Shown here in pieces: positions 1 through 7,017 of a stretch of 9,128 nt of DNA. Below the pieces are notes generated by a model. That model did not search any database. It had not been told where the DNA came from and saw nothing but the letters and a program-made list of their open reading frames with translations. This DNA is from an uncultured Flavobacteriales bacterium. GTDB taxonomy: Bacteria > Bacteroidota > Bacteroidia > Flavobacteriales > Crocinitomicaceae. Location: NCBI GenBank assembly GCA_946479125.1, contig CAMLET010000101.1, positions 1 through 9,128 of the forward strand, written 5' to 3'. The position numbers were made by a program, and so were the translations under genes. The stretch's first letter is position 1. Every line of letters begins with the position of its first letter.

Positions 1-1393
1 GTCGCTGTTCGTTTTCTGTATTGAATCGTCGACTAATCACCAGTCTCAATTGATTTAAAAGTGTTGCCGGATTCGTTGCACCATTTGCGTAAAGTTCATC
101 CAGTGTATTCATTCCAAGTACGCTGATTAAAGCTCCTGGAACACCATGACCGGTACAATCCGCCAAAGCAAAAAGGATCATGTCCGATTTTCCGCGCTTG
201 AACGTTTTCATCCAGTAAAAATCACCACCAACAAGATTCTTAGGCGAATAATGAATACATGAATCTTTGAACTGCTGAGAAATTCTTCGGTGTGATACCA
301 AAAGCGACTGTTGGAGATTCTGCGCGTAATTCAAGCTTTGAACAATCTCGTTGTGCTGGTATTCCAGTAACTCGTTTTTATGCCGTAGTGACTTTGTTCT
401 GTTGTCAACACGTTCTTCCAGATAACGAACTTCGATTTCAATTTTTCGGGCAAGCTGTAGGAAACGTTTCATTAACTGGCCGATTTCATTCTTTGGAATG
501 GTCATGTTGAAGTTGCGGTTCTTGTATTTCGATTCTACAAAATCGCCCATGGATTTTTGAAGCGAGTTCACTTGTCGTGTAAAACGTGAAATGCACCAAT
601 AACTCGTTCCAATAAGTATGATTAAAATAATCAGTGAGAGAAAGAGTTGCGTGTTCAAAGCCGAATTGGATAGTTCAGAACTTTTTGCTACCAGTTTCGA
701 ACGCTCTTGTCGAATTTCAGCCTGAAGCAATTCAATGTTTTTCTGCCATTTGGTAAAAAGCGCGCTATCATCGGAGTAAATATTGTGGAATAACAATTGA
801 GCTTCAACAAACTGTTTTTCATAGCTGATCAGTTCAGGATTGTTCGCCATAGACTTATTCAATTTGTCGAAAACAGCTTTGTGCTTCAATGCATAACTGT
901 CGTCTAAGCGCATGATAAAGTCTTTCTCATGTCGACGCATTAACAGAAGATCCTTCTCAATTTCGGGATATTTTTCTTCAGCCTGGTGAATGGCAAAACG
1001 CATTTCTCCCAGTACACCCTGTTCTTTAAATCCAAGTTTTCCAATGGCTAAAAACAACTGACTTTCGATGTTCGAATTTTGATGAAGATAAAATTGAGCA
1101 TTACTATTCTTAGGAATATTGATCTTCGCTCGTCGGATTTGAGTTCGATTAAAACTCTCCAGTTCGTCCTGAATGTAAGTTTGATTGACCGAAGTAGAAT
1201 CAAACAAAGCCGTGTGGGTTGCAAACTGAAGAACATACTCCTTATGCTTTTGAATCAACTCCGCATTCTTATCAATGTTCGACAATAAAATGTGGTTGAG
1301 ATGTACTTTTTTAGTTACAGTATAACTGAATATGGCAAAAGTCAGAAGCACAAGTACAAATCCTCCGAATACAATAAGAAGTGTTTTTTTCAT
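1..1393 (-). CDS. SpoIIE/PP2C-type serine phosphatase with extracytoplasmic sensor and HAMP domain, partial (C-terminus beyond left edge)
   Basis: Reading the minus strand from the ATG at 1393-1391 gives an uninterrupted frame of 464 codons to the window edge; no stop is seen. Residues about 4-24 are a first membrane helix. About 25-247 form a mostly polar, helix-rich extracytoplasmic region that I do not recognise. About 249-270 are a second membrane helix (FLSLIILIILIGTSYW). About 271-325 look like a HAMP linker. About 325-365 are a coiled coil ending in the SLNYAQNLQQSLL helix (S353 onward) that typically precedes these phosphatase domains in Bacteroidota. The PP2C/SpoIIE domain then begins: GGDFYW (389-394) and ADCTGHGVPGA (411 onward) carry the expected metal-binding aspartates D391 and D412. 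The remaining catalytic part lies outside the window. Family members dephosphorylate serine on partner proteins, often anti-sigma-factor antagonists, in response to a signal; the partner here is unknown. The gene is divergent from the response regulator at 1641. Confidence 0.9.
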   Translation of the reverse strand, partial: MKKTLLIVFGGFVLVLLTFAIFSYTVTKKVHLNHILLSNIDKNAELIQKHKEYVLQFATHTALFDSTSVNQTYIQDELESFNRTQIRRAKINIPKNSNAQFYLHQNSNIESQLFLAIGKLGFKEQGVLGEMRFAIHQAEEKYPEIEKDLLLMRRHEKDFIMRLDDSYALKHKAVFDKLNKSMANNPELISYEKQFVEAQLLFHNIYSDDSALFTKWQKNIELLQAEIRQERSKLVAKSSELSNSALNTQLFLSLIILIILIGTSYWCISRFTRQVNSLQKSMGDFVESKYKNRNFNMTIPKNEIGQLMKRFLQLARKIEIEVRYLEERVDNRTKSLRHKNELLEYQHNEIVQSLNYAQNLQQSLLVSHRRISQQFKDSCIHYSPKNLVGGDFYWMKTFKRGKSDMILFALADCTGHGVPGALISVLGMNTLDELYANGATNPATLLNQLRLVISRRFNTENEQR

Positions 1394-1522
1394 TTCGTTT
1401 TATCCCTACAAAGGTCCGTTGTCTTTGTGTTGTGGGTTTGAAAACCATATGAACTTCTAGTTAAATGATTAATAATCCTGTTTGAATTTTCACTTCCATG
1501 CCTTCTTTTGTAAATTAAAATC

Positions 1523-1538
1523 AACCCCGATTTGGGTT
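1523..1538. promoter_or_regulatory. short inverted repeat in divergent intergenic region
   Basis: AACCC (1523-1527) and GGGTT (1534-1538) form a 5-bp inverted repeat around a 6-base centre. It lies 8 bases before a second palindrome at 1547-1558, between the divergent phosphatase and response-regulator genes. A role as an operator is inference; a 5-bp repeat can occur by chance. Confidence 0.25.
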
Positions 1539-1546
1539 TCACATTA

Positions 1547-1558
1547 CTACCGTGGTAG
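1547..1558. promoter_or_regulatory. palindrome CTACC-GT-GGTAG, candidate operator
   Basis: CTACC (1547-1551) and GGTAG (1554-1558) are perfect inverted arms around GT. The right arm also begins an overlapping GGTA-GAAA-TACC repeat, and GGGTA/GGTAG-like words recur at about 1573-1588. The cluster sits about 45 bases upstream of the TAnnTTTG element for the response-regulator gene, a plausible place for a dimeric regulator, possibly that LuxR-type protein itself. Binding is inferred. Confidence 0.35.
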
Positions 1559-1599
1559 AAATACCAATAATAGGGTATAGGTGGGTAGGAACTTTGGGA

Positions 1600-1607
1600 T
1601 AATTTTG
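1600..1607 (+). promoter_or_regulatory. Bacteroidota -7 promoter element (TAATTTTG) for the response regulator
   Basis: TAATTTTG matches the Bacteroidota housekeeping -7 consensus TAnnTTTG exactly and lies 33 bases before the proposed TTG start at 1641. No clear TTTG -33 element is visible at the usual distance, so the promoter may be weak or activator-dependent. Its position argues against the longer frame from the GTG at 1581, because the promoter would then lie inside the coding sequence. Confidence 0.5.
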
Positions 1608-1640
1608 TTGTTTAGAATTAGTCTAAACAAGTTTAAGGTT

Positions 1641-2279
1641 TTGGAGAAGATTAAGATTGTTATTGCAGACACTGCTTTTATCGTTAGAAGAGGATTAAAA
1701 CATCTCATCGAAGAGAACTCAGACTTCGAGTTTTCAGGAGAAGTTGCCAACGCTGATGCCTTAACTCACTTGTTCCAGAATGCACTTCCTCATGTACTAA
1801 TTGTAGATCATTGCTGCGACGATTGTTTCTCAGTTGGATTCATTGAATCGATTCGTAAGAATTATCCTTCTGTTCAAATTCTGGTTATTTCTCACGAGAA
1901 GTCTCACGATCAAATCAATAAGATTCTGAACATCGGGATCAAGAATTATGTTTTGAAAGATTGTTCAGAAGATGAGTTGAATAAAGCCATCTACAGTTGT
2001 TCAATGAACAAAAAATTCTTCTCCAGTGATGTTATCGACGTTATTTTGGAAAATGAAATAGCTCAAAAAACGCCTAAAACACAAGACGATGTTACCGAGC
2101 GTGAATTGGAGATCATCCAATTACTTGTGAATGGAAATCGCCCGAAAGAAGTGGCAGAAATGCTTCATATCAGTTTGTTTACGGTAAATACCCACAAGAA
2201 GAATATCTACAGAAAACTGGGTGTAAATCATAGCTACGAATTGGCTAAATACGCGCTCGAAGCCGGATACATAAAGTAA
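1641..2279 (+). CDS. NarL/LuxR-family response regulator
   Basis: A 212-residue two-domain regulator, a normal length for the NarL family. The receiver domain spans about 3-120 (KIKIVIAD at its start). The phosphoacceptor is D56 in VLIVD, the switch serine is S84 and the conserved lysine is K106. The usual acidic pair is reduced to D10-T11, and D56 is followed by a cysteine-rich stretch (HCCDDC). A LuxR-type helix-turn-helix fills about 151-212 (TERELEIIQLLVNG, then KEVAEMLHISLFTVNTH). TTG at 1641 is chosen because it starts right at the receiver's first strand. An in-frame GTG at 1581 would add 20 unrelated residues and overlap the promoter element. The gene is expected to bind DNA after phosphorylation by a kinase not seen here. 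The adjacent divergent phosphatase suggests a shared pathway, but this is inferred. Confidence 0.88.
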   Translation: MEKIKIVIADTAFIVRRGLKHLIEENSDFEFSGEVANADALTHLFQNALPHVLIVDHCCDDCFSVGFIESIRKNYPSVQILVISHEKSHDQINKILNIGIKNYVLKDCSEDELNKAIYSCSMNKKFFSSDVIDVILENEIAQKTPKTQDDVTERELEIIQLLVNGNRPKEVAEMLHISLFTVNTHKKNIYRKLGVNHSYELAKYALEAGYIK

Positions 2280-2281
2280 GT

Positions 2282-2341
2282 TCAAAAGGTTTAAATGTTC
2301 AAAAGCTCAATTGAAACCTTTGATCTTTTTGATCTTTTTTT
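2282..2341 (+). terminator. hairpin plus T-tracts after the response-regulator gene
   Basis: AAAGGTTT (2285-2292) pairs with AAACCTTT (2314-2321), and TCA before it can pair with TGA after it if one A is bulged. The loop is about 21 bases. T-tracts follow within a tandem GATCTTTTT (2322-2330 and 2331-2339). An outer GTTCAAAA/TTTTGAAC pair (2280-2287 with 2338-2345) could enclose the whole. GTTCAAAAG occurs twice in the 5' half (2280-2288, 2297-2305), so the element may also be a small repeat. Intrinsic terminator is the best reading, though the loop is long. Confidence 0.5.
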
Positions 2342-2361
2342 GAACTATTTCTAACCTCTTT

Positions 2362-2391
2362 TAGGTATACAGTTTCAACCACTCTAGGTAT
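2362..2391. repeat. direct repeat TAGGTAT upstream of HmuY-like gene
   Basis: The heptamer TAGGTAT occurs at 2362-2368 and 2385-2391, starts 23 bases apart, and the second copy overlaps the putative -33 element of the downstream promoter. Two helical turns of spacing would suit a regulator of the uptake locus, but chance is possible. I could not recognise a Fur box here. Confidence 0.25.
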
Positions 2392-2421
2392 TGCCAGTTC
2401 CTCATTCGACCACGATCTTTG
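2390..2421 (+). promoter_or_regulatory. putative Bacteroidota promoter for the HmuY-like/T9SS gene
   Basis: ATTG (2390-2393) is followed after 20 bases by GATCTTTG (2414-2421), close to the TTTG-N19-TAnnTTTG pattern with one mismatch in each element. Transcription would begin near 2428, giving a leader of about 40 bases before the ATG at 2468. Confidence 0.45.
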
Positions 2422-2467
2422 CAAAAGTTATTTAGAATAAATCTTAATAATGAAACTTATTTCAGAT

Positions 2468-3730
2468 ATGAAAAAATCATTACTATCAATTATTGCTCTT
2501 GCGAGCTTCAGTACATTAAACGCACAAGTGGTTGTAGATACCGTTACAACAGGTGCAAATTACGCAACAAACGTTTGGTACAGTTTAGCAAACGACAATC
2601 AGGCAACAGGAACTTCCACGGAATGGGATTTGGCTTTGGCATCGACAGCATCTCAATCAAGTCCACTTACAAGTACAATTCTTTTCAATTCGAAAGTTGG
2701 AAAAGTGTATGCTATTCCTAATTCAACTCCTGCAAATTCTTTCGATACATTGGAAACAGTGAATTTCGCTGCGTTGACTGCTTTGGTAAACAACGATTCT
2801 TCCTGGTCGGTTGGAGCGCTTAACCGTACTCCTCAAATTGGAAGCTACGATTACGGATGGGGAAGTTACGATATGAATTCTCATTCGATTTTAGCAAACC
2901 GTGTGTTTGTAGTAAAATACAACGATAATTCCACGAAGAAATTCTACATCAATCTTGTTACGCTTTCGGGACAGTACGAAATTATTTCTGCGGATTTACA
3001 AAACGGAGCCGTTGCAACAACTCAAACATTGGTTTTTGCACCATATTCGTCTAAAAACTTTGTTTATTACAAGATCAATACGAATACCGTAATTGATCGT
3101 GAGCCTGCTTCTGTAAACTGGGATTTCACCTTCTTGCAATACGATGCTTCAATTGCTCCGAACATGCAATACATGTCTTTCGGGATTTTGTCGAATCTGG
3201 GAGTAGAATCTGTAAATGTTTCAGGTGTTGCAAACGTTGATAATTTCGAAGATTACTCGTCTCAAACGTTCAGCGATTATACGAACGCAATTGGATACAA
3301 CTGGAAAAATGCTCAGGCACAAACAGTTCCAAGTGATGTAGTTTACTTTGTAAAAGATAAAGCTGGTGATATCTGGAAATTGGTATTCACGAAGTTTACA
3401 ACTGGTTCTACAGCTGTTGATCCTGCTGCAAATAACATTAACATATTCTCTAAAGAGAAAATCTCTTCGCTTTCTGTTGAAGATAAAGAAAGCGCATTCT
3501 TTTCTATTTATCCAAATCCTTCTAACGGAATGACAAACATTGTTGTTGATGCAGCTTCAGTTTCTGATATCAAGATTTTGGATATGAATGGTAAAGAAGT
3601 TTTCGCAACGCAAACAGCTACAGGTTTACAAGTGATCAATGTAAATACATCAACATTTAACAATGGTGTTTACCTGGTGGCTTTGACTTCAAACGGTGTT
3701 ACATCACAGCAACACCTTATTGTACAGTAA
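2468..3730 (+). CDS. HmuY-like secreted protein with type IX secretion sorting domain
   Basis: The protein has 420 residues from the ATG at 2468. That start puts a classical signal peptide first (MKKSLLSIIALASFSTLNAQ, cleavage near residue 20); the in-frame ATG at 2450 would only add six residues. Residues about 25-330 are beta-rich and follow the HmuY pattern: TEWDLALAS (51-59), a central NWDFTFLQY (217-225), then GYNWK (276-280) and YFVKDKAGDIWKLVF (293-307). The same landmarks appear in order in the lipoprotein at 7014-8009, so the two are paralogues. Residues about 341-420 are a type A T9SS C-terminal domain (IYPNPSNG at 347, NGVYLV at 399, ending HLIVQ), which should direct it across the outer membrane to the surface or medium. 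HmuY proteins bind heme; this one has only one histidine outside the sorting domain (H139) and several methionines, so ligand and ligation are uncertain. Confidence 0.85.
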   Translation: MKKSLLSIIALASFSTLNAQVVVDTVTTGANYATNVWYSLANDNQATGTSTEWDLALASTASQSSPLTSTILFNSKVGKVYAIPNSTPANSFDTLETVNFAALTALVNNDSSWSVGALNRTPQIGSYDYGWGSYDMNSHSILANRVFVVKYNDNSTKKFYINLVTLSGQYEIISADLQNGAVATTQTLVFAPYSSKNFVYYKINTNTVIDREPASVNWDFTFLQYDASIAPNMQYMSFGILSNLGVESVNVSGVANVDNFEDYSSQTFSDYTNAIGYNWKNAQAQTVPSDVVYFVKDKAGDIWKLVFTKFTTGSTAVDPAANNINIFSKEKISSLSVEDKESAFFSIYPNPSNGMTNIVVDAASVSDIKILDMNGKEVFATQTATGLQVINVNTSTFNNGVYLVALTSNGVTSQQHLIVQ

Positions 3731-3752
3731 GTTAATTTTTAAAACAAGCATC

Positions 3753-3783
3753 AGACAATTCCTGTTTTCAGGGATTGTCTTTT
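3753..3783 (+). terminator. strong 12-bp hairpin between HmuY-like gene and downstream operon
   Basis: AGACAAT-T-CCTG (3753-3764) pairs with CAGG-G-ATTGTCT (3769-3780) through 11 Watson-Crick pairs and one T-G pair, with a TTTT loop (3765-3768). The tail is only TTTT (3780-3783). It lies 22 bases after the stop at 3730 and 22 bases before the ATG at 3806. It could be a terminator or a partial one that lowers expression of the downstream operon. No convincing promoter lies between it and that ATG. Confidence 0.65.
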
Positions 3784-3805
3784 GCGCATATATAGCATAA
3801 CAATT

Positions 3806-4759
3806 ATGAAAAAATCGATTCTGCTTTTAACAGCCTTAGTTTCACTAAATCTTACGGCTCAAAAAGCAACAGCACCCGTTTCAAAATTCACTCCGGTTGA
3901 ATTGGCTAAAATCAATCAGGATAAAGCCGCAATTAAATCAATGGCTGGAATTTACAAAGTAAACTTTGAGTTTGCTGAAACCTTTGCTCCAGACACAGCT
4001 TACAAATACCATGACCGCAAATTTGATTTTGGAATTGAATACGTAACGATTCTTGAAGAAACAGAAACGAAAGTGGTTCTTCAGCATTTGTTGATCGTTA
4101 GCGATACGATGATTATAAAACACTGGCGTCAGGATTGGGTTTACCAAAACACAGAATTGTTGAGTTATTACAAGGATGATACCTGGAAAAAGACAACGAT
4201 TTCTGCTGAGAAAGCAAAAGGAACATGGACTCAAAAAGTATTTCAGGTAGACGATTCACCACGTTATGAAGGTTACGGAACGTGGGTGCATGTTGATGGT
4301 CGTCATTTTTGGCAAAGTGTTGCTGATGCACCGCTTCCTAGAAGAGAATTGCCTCGTAAAGCAGAATACAATGTATTGAAACGTCACAGCCAGATTGAGA
4401 TTGATGCAACAGGTTGGACATTCAACCAGGACAATGAGAAAATCCTTCGTAAGGATGGAATTGACAAGTTGATTTGTTGGGAACGTGGTGTAGAGAAATT
4501 TACAACAGGTGCTTACAACGCACAACCGGCTTTGGAATACTGGAATGCAACTTCAAAGTACTGGGCTGATGTTCGCAAAGTTTGGGTTGATGTTTATGCA
4601 GCAAATCCATCGTTGGCAATTATCAAACGTGTTGAGAACAAAATGTTGTTTGAGAAATTGTTTGAATTGGCTGACAAATATTCAGATCCGGCAAAATACA
4701 ATTCAGCTGAAGCTACAACTGAAATTCGTAACGGAATCAACAGCTTTATCCAAAAATAA
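3806..4759 (+). CDS. periplasmic protein of unknown function, DUF6607-like, first gene of the receptor operon
   Basis: The protein has 317 residues from ATG 3806, where a signal peptide begins (MKKSILLLTALVSLNLTAQ, cleavage near 19). A TTG at 3782 in frame is rejected as start because it precedes the signal peptide and overlaps the hairpin. The mature protein looks beta-rich and aromatic-rich to about residue 215 and helical at the end (about 255-317). Striking, probably conserved motifs are FAETFAPDTAYKYHDRK (56-72), KHWRQDW (105-111), WTQKVFQVDDSPRYEG (141-156), TWVHVDGRHFW (159-169) and DAPLPRRE (174-181). From memory this resembles the uncharacterised family DUF6607; that name should be checked. 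There is no TM segment or lipobox after the signal peptide, so a soluble periplasmic location is likely. The stop is 2 bases before the TonB-dependent receptor, which implies co-transcription and a shared uptake role. The function is not known. Confidence 0.8.
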   Translation: MKKSILLLTALVSLNLTAQKATAPVSKFTPVELAKINQDKAAIKSMAGIYKVNFEFAETFAPDTAYKYHDRKFDFGIEYVTILEETETKVVLQHLLIVSDTMIIKHWRQDWVYQNTELLSYYKDDTWKKTTISAEKAKGTWTQKVFQVDDSPRYEGYGTWVHVDGRHFWQSVADAPLPRRELPRKAEYNVLKRHSQIEIDATGWTFNQDNEKILRKDGIDKLICWERGVEKFTTGAYNAQPALEYWNATSKYWADVRKVWVDVYAANPSLAIIKRVENKMLFEKLFELADKYSDPAKYNSAEATTEIRNGINSFIQK

Positions 4760-4761
4760 TC

Positions 4762-7017
4762 ATGCAGTTTAGACTTGCCGTTTTTATATTGGTTTTCTTT
4801 GCTTCGGCAATGAATGCGCAGGAACTTCAGTTTGTTTCTTCTACAAATAATGCAGTTGTTTCTGCCGTAGAAGTGACGATTAGTTGCGCAGGAGATTCGC
4901 AGGTCAAACATATTCAAACGAACTCTGAGGGTAGGATTTCCTTGCCTTCGGAGTTGGTTTGTGAAACTTACTTCATTACGATTTCGCACAAGGATTTTGA
5001 TAAATTTACCTTTACAGGAAAACTTCAACCGAAAAATCAATTTCAACTTTATCCAAAAGGAAAGAACTTAGGCGAAGTTGTTATCACTGCCCAATATCAA
5101 GAAGGTTCGATTGAAAATGCGGTTCACAAAATTCGCGTGATCGACCGAGCAACCATAGATAAAATGGGTGCTCAAAACCTTCGAGATGTACTTTCCAATT
5201 CACTAAACATTCGACTTTCGCAAGACAATGTTCTTGGAAGTAGTATGAGTTTACAAGGAATTTCGGGTCAGAACGTCAAAATTCTGATTGACGGAGTTGC
5301 TGTAACTGGTCGCGTGAATGGTAATATCGACATTTCACAGATCAACATGAACAACGTAGAACGAATTGAGATTGTTGAAGGACCACTTTCTGTAAGTTAC
5401 GGAACCGACGCACTTGCCGGAACCATCAATATTATAACGAAGAAATTTCAAAAACCAAGTTCTTCAGCTTCTGTAACTGGTTATTACGAAAGCATTGGTC
5501 AATACAACTATTCCGCTCGATTGGCGCATTCTACAAAGAATTATACCTTTTCGCTTTTAGGCGGAAGAAATTATTTCGACGGATGGAAATACGAAGACAA
5601 TCCATTCAAAATTGAACAAGAAAAACTCGCCGACTCAACAAGAGTTATGGACTGGAAACCGAAGGAACAATTCTTCGGAACAGCATTTATCGGTCGACAA
5701 CTAAAAAGAACAAAACTAGGCTTCACTTCTGATTATTTCTACGAACAGATCATGAATAGAGGTTTGCCAAGACAACCATATTACGAAACCGCTTTCGATG
5801 ATTATTACACCACGAATCGATTCAATCATTCACTGACATTAGTTGGTAAGATCTTTAAAAACACGAACACAAACTTGATCTTCGCAAACAATTATTACCG
5901 AAGAATTAAGAACACATATATCAACGATTTGACAACGTTGAACCAAACATTGACGGCTAATTCGAGCGATCAGGATACCTCAACGTTCAACAACATTACA
6001 GTACGCGGAACATTCAGTTCTTCACGTCCAGATGCAAAGTTGAATGGGGAAGTTGGTTACGATTTACAACACGAAACCGGAACTGGATTAAGGATCAAAG
6101 ACACTAAGCAACAAATTGGGGATTATTCATTGTTTGCCAGTGCCGAATACAAGCCTTTTGATAAAACGGTTATTCGTCCCGGAGTTCGATTGAGTTACAA
6201 CACAGCTTACCAGGCACCTGTAATTCCGTCGATTAACATTAAGCAGGAAATTGGAAAAGGGAACATTATTCGTTTTTCTTACGCTCGCGGCTTCAGAGCG
6301 CCATCATTGAAAGATTTGTATTTCTATTTCGTAGATGTCAACCATAACATAAAAGGAAATGAGGATTTGAAAGCGGAATACTCTCATAATTTCTCATTGA
6401 GCTATAGCCGCAGTTTTACAGTTAAGAATGTCGATTTAAAACTCGAGAATTTGTACTTCTACAACACCATTGAAAACCTGATAACGCTTGCTCAAGCTTC
6501 AGCTACGGAATACACGTATTTCAACTTGAGCAGGTACAAAACACTTGGCACTCAGCTTCAACTAGAAACAAGATGGAAAGGATTGACGGCAACAGTTGGT
6601 GGTTCATATGTGGGAAGATACAATGAGCTTTCAGAAACAATGGAAGTGGATGATTTTTACTATTCTCCGGAAGGAAGATGTAATCTTCAGTACGCTTTTG
6701 AAAAAGATTTGACCATTTCTCTTTTCTACAAATACACAGGTAAAACACCGAATGTAAGTCTTGATGAGAATAACCAGTTGTACGTTTCTTCGATTGCTGA
6801 TTATAACATGATGGACGCTTCTGTTACGAAAACATTCTGGCAAAAAAGAATTACGCTTACTGTAGGAGCGAAAAACATATTCAACGTTCGAAATGTAATT
6901 GGCTCGAGTACTGGGTCAGCACATTCGGGCTCATCAACTTCTATTCCAATGGCAATGGGTAGAACGTACTTTGTGAAAACAGATATTAACCTGATTTATA
7001 AAAAGAAGGAAAAATGA
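4762..7017 (+). CDS. TonB-dependent outer-membrane receptor, HmuR/heme-receptor-like
   Basis: The 751-residue protein has a signal peptide (cleavage near NAQ, 18-20), then a carboxypeptidase-D-regulatory-like domain at about 21-98, as in SusC-type receptors. A TonB-box-like LGEVVITAQ follows (103-111). The plug is about 112-228 and includes DVLSNSLNIRL, GISGQNVKILIDGV (166-179), VERIEIVEGPLSVSYGTDALAGTINIITK, followed by a 22-strand-type barrel. FRAP (511-514), H528 and NEDL (533-536) correspond to the YRAP, His and NPDL motifs of Porphyromonas HmuR; the last is 19 residues after FRAP's proline, as in HmuR as I recall it. The same region also occurs in other Bacteroidota receptors, so heme is likely but not proven. 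The protein ends in IYKKKEK rather than an aromatic residue. Its ATG is 2 bases after the preceding stop, and its TGA overlaps the next ATG. Confidence 0.9.
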   Translation: MQFRLAVFILVFFASAMNAQELQFVSSTNNAVVSAVEVTISCAGDSQVKHIQTNSEGRISLPSELVCETYFITISHKDFDKFTFTGKLQPKNQFQLYPKGKNLGEVVITAQYQEGSIENAVHKIRVIDRATIDKMGAQNLRDVLSNSLNIRLSQDNVLGSSMSLQGISGQNVKILIDGVAVTGRVNGNIDISQINMNNVERIEIVEGPLSVSYGTDALAGTINIITKKFQKPSSSASVTGYYESIGQYNYSARLAHSTKNYTFSLLGGRNYFDGWKYEDNPFKIEQEKLADSTRVMDWKPKEQFFGTAFIGRQLKRTKLGFTSDYFYEQIMNRGLPRQPYYETAFDDYYTTNRFNHSLTLVGKIFKNTNTNLIFANNYYRRIKNTYINDLTTLNQTLTANSSDQDTSTFNNITVRGTFSSSRPDAKLNGEVGYDLQHETGTGLRIKDTKQQIGDYSLFASAEYKPFDKTVIRPGVRLSYNTAYQAPVIPSINIKQEIGKGNIIRFSYARGFRAPSLKDLYFYFVDVNHNIKGNEDLKAEYSHNFSLSYSRSFTVKNVDLKLENLYFYNTIENLITLAQASATEYTYFNLSRYKTLGTQLQLETRWKGLTATVGGSYVGRYNELSETMEVDDFYYSPEGRCNLQYAFEKDLTISLFYKYTGKTPNVSLDENNQLYVSSIADYNMMDASVTKTFWQKRITLTVGAKNIFNVRNVIGSSTGSAHSGSSTSIPMAMGRTYFVKTDINLIYKKKEK

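Noticed and set aside
1048..1288. Short open frames on both strands inside the phosphatase gene
   Set aside because: They are out of frame with a clear, domain-bearing 464-codon reading frame and show no family features.
1409..1416. Possible minus-strand -7 element (GACCTTTG) for the phosphatase
   Set aside because: The TA of TAnnTTTG is missing, no -33 partner is evident, and the leader would be only about 10 bases.
1581..1640. Upstream GTG start extending the response regulator by 20 residues
   Set aside because: The extra residues do not belong to a receiver domain and would contain the exact TAnnTTTG promoter element at 1600-1607.
2450..2467. ATG 2450 as start of the T9SS HmuY-like protein
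   Set aside because: Possible, but it only adds six residues before a textbook signal peptide starting at 2468.
2280..2467. Fur box upstream of the uptake locus
   Set aside because: No convincing 19-bp Fur-like palindrome is present; only the TAGGTAT direct repeat was found.
3782..3805. TTG start extending the unknown protein upstream of its signal peptide
   Set aside because: It would put eight residues before a normal MKKS signal peptide and lies against the hairpin; ATG 3806 is the natural start.
3938..5046. Minus-strand open frames opposite the unknown protein and the receptor
   Set aside because: Antisense shadows of well-supported genes, with no signal peptide, domain or promoter of their own.
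4762..7017. Cobalamin (BtuB-type) receptor as the alternative identity
   Set aside because: No cobalamin riboswitch-like leader is seen upstream and both neighbouring binders are HmuY-like; not strictly excluded.
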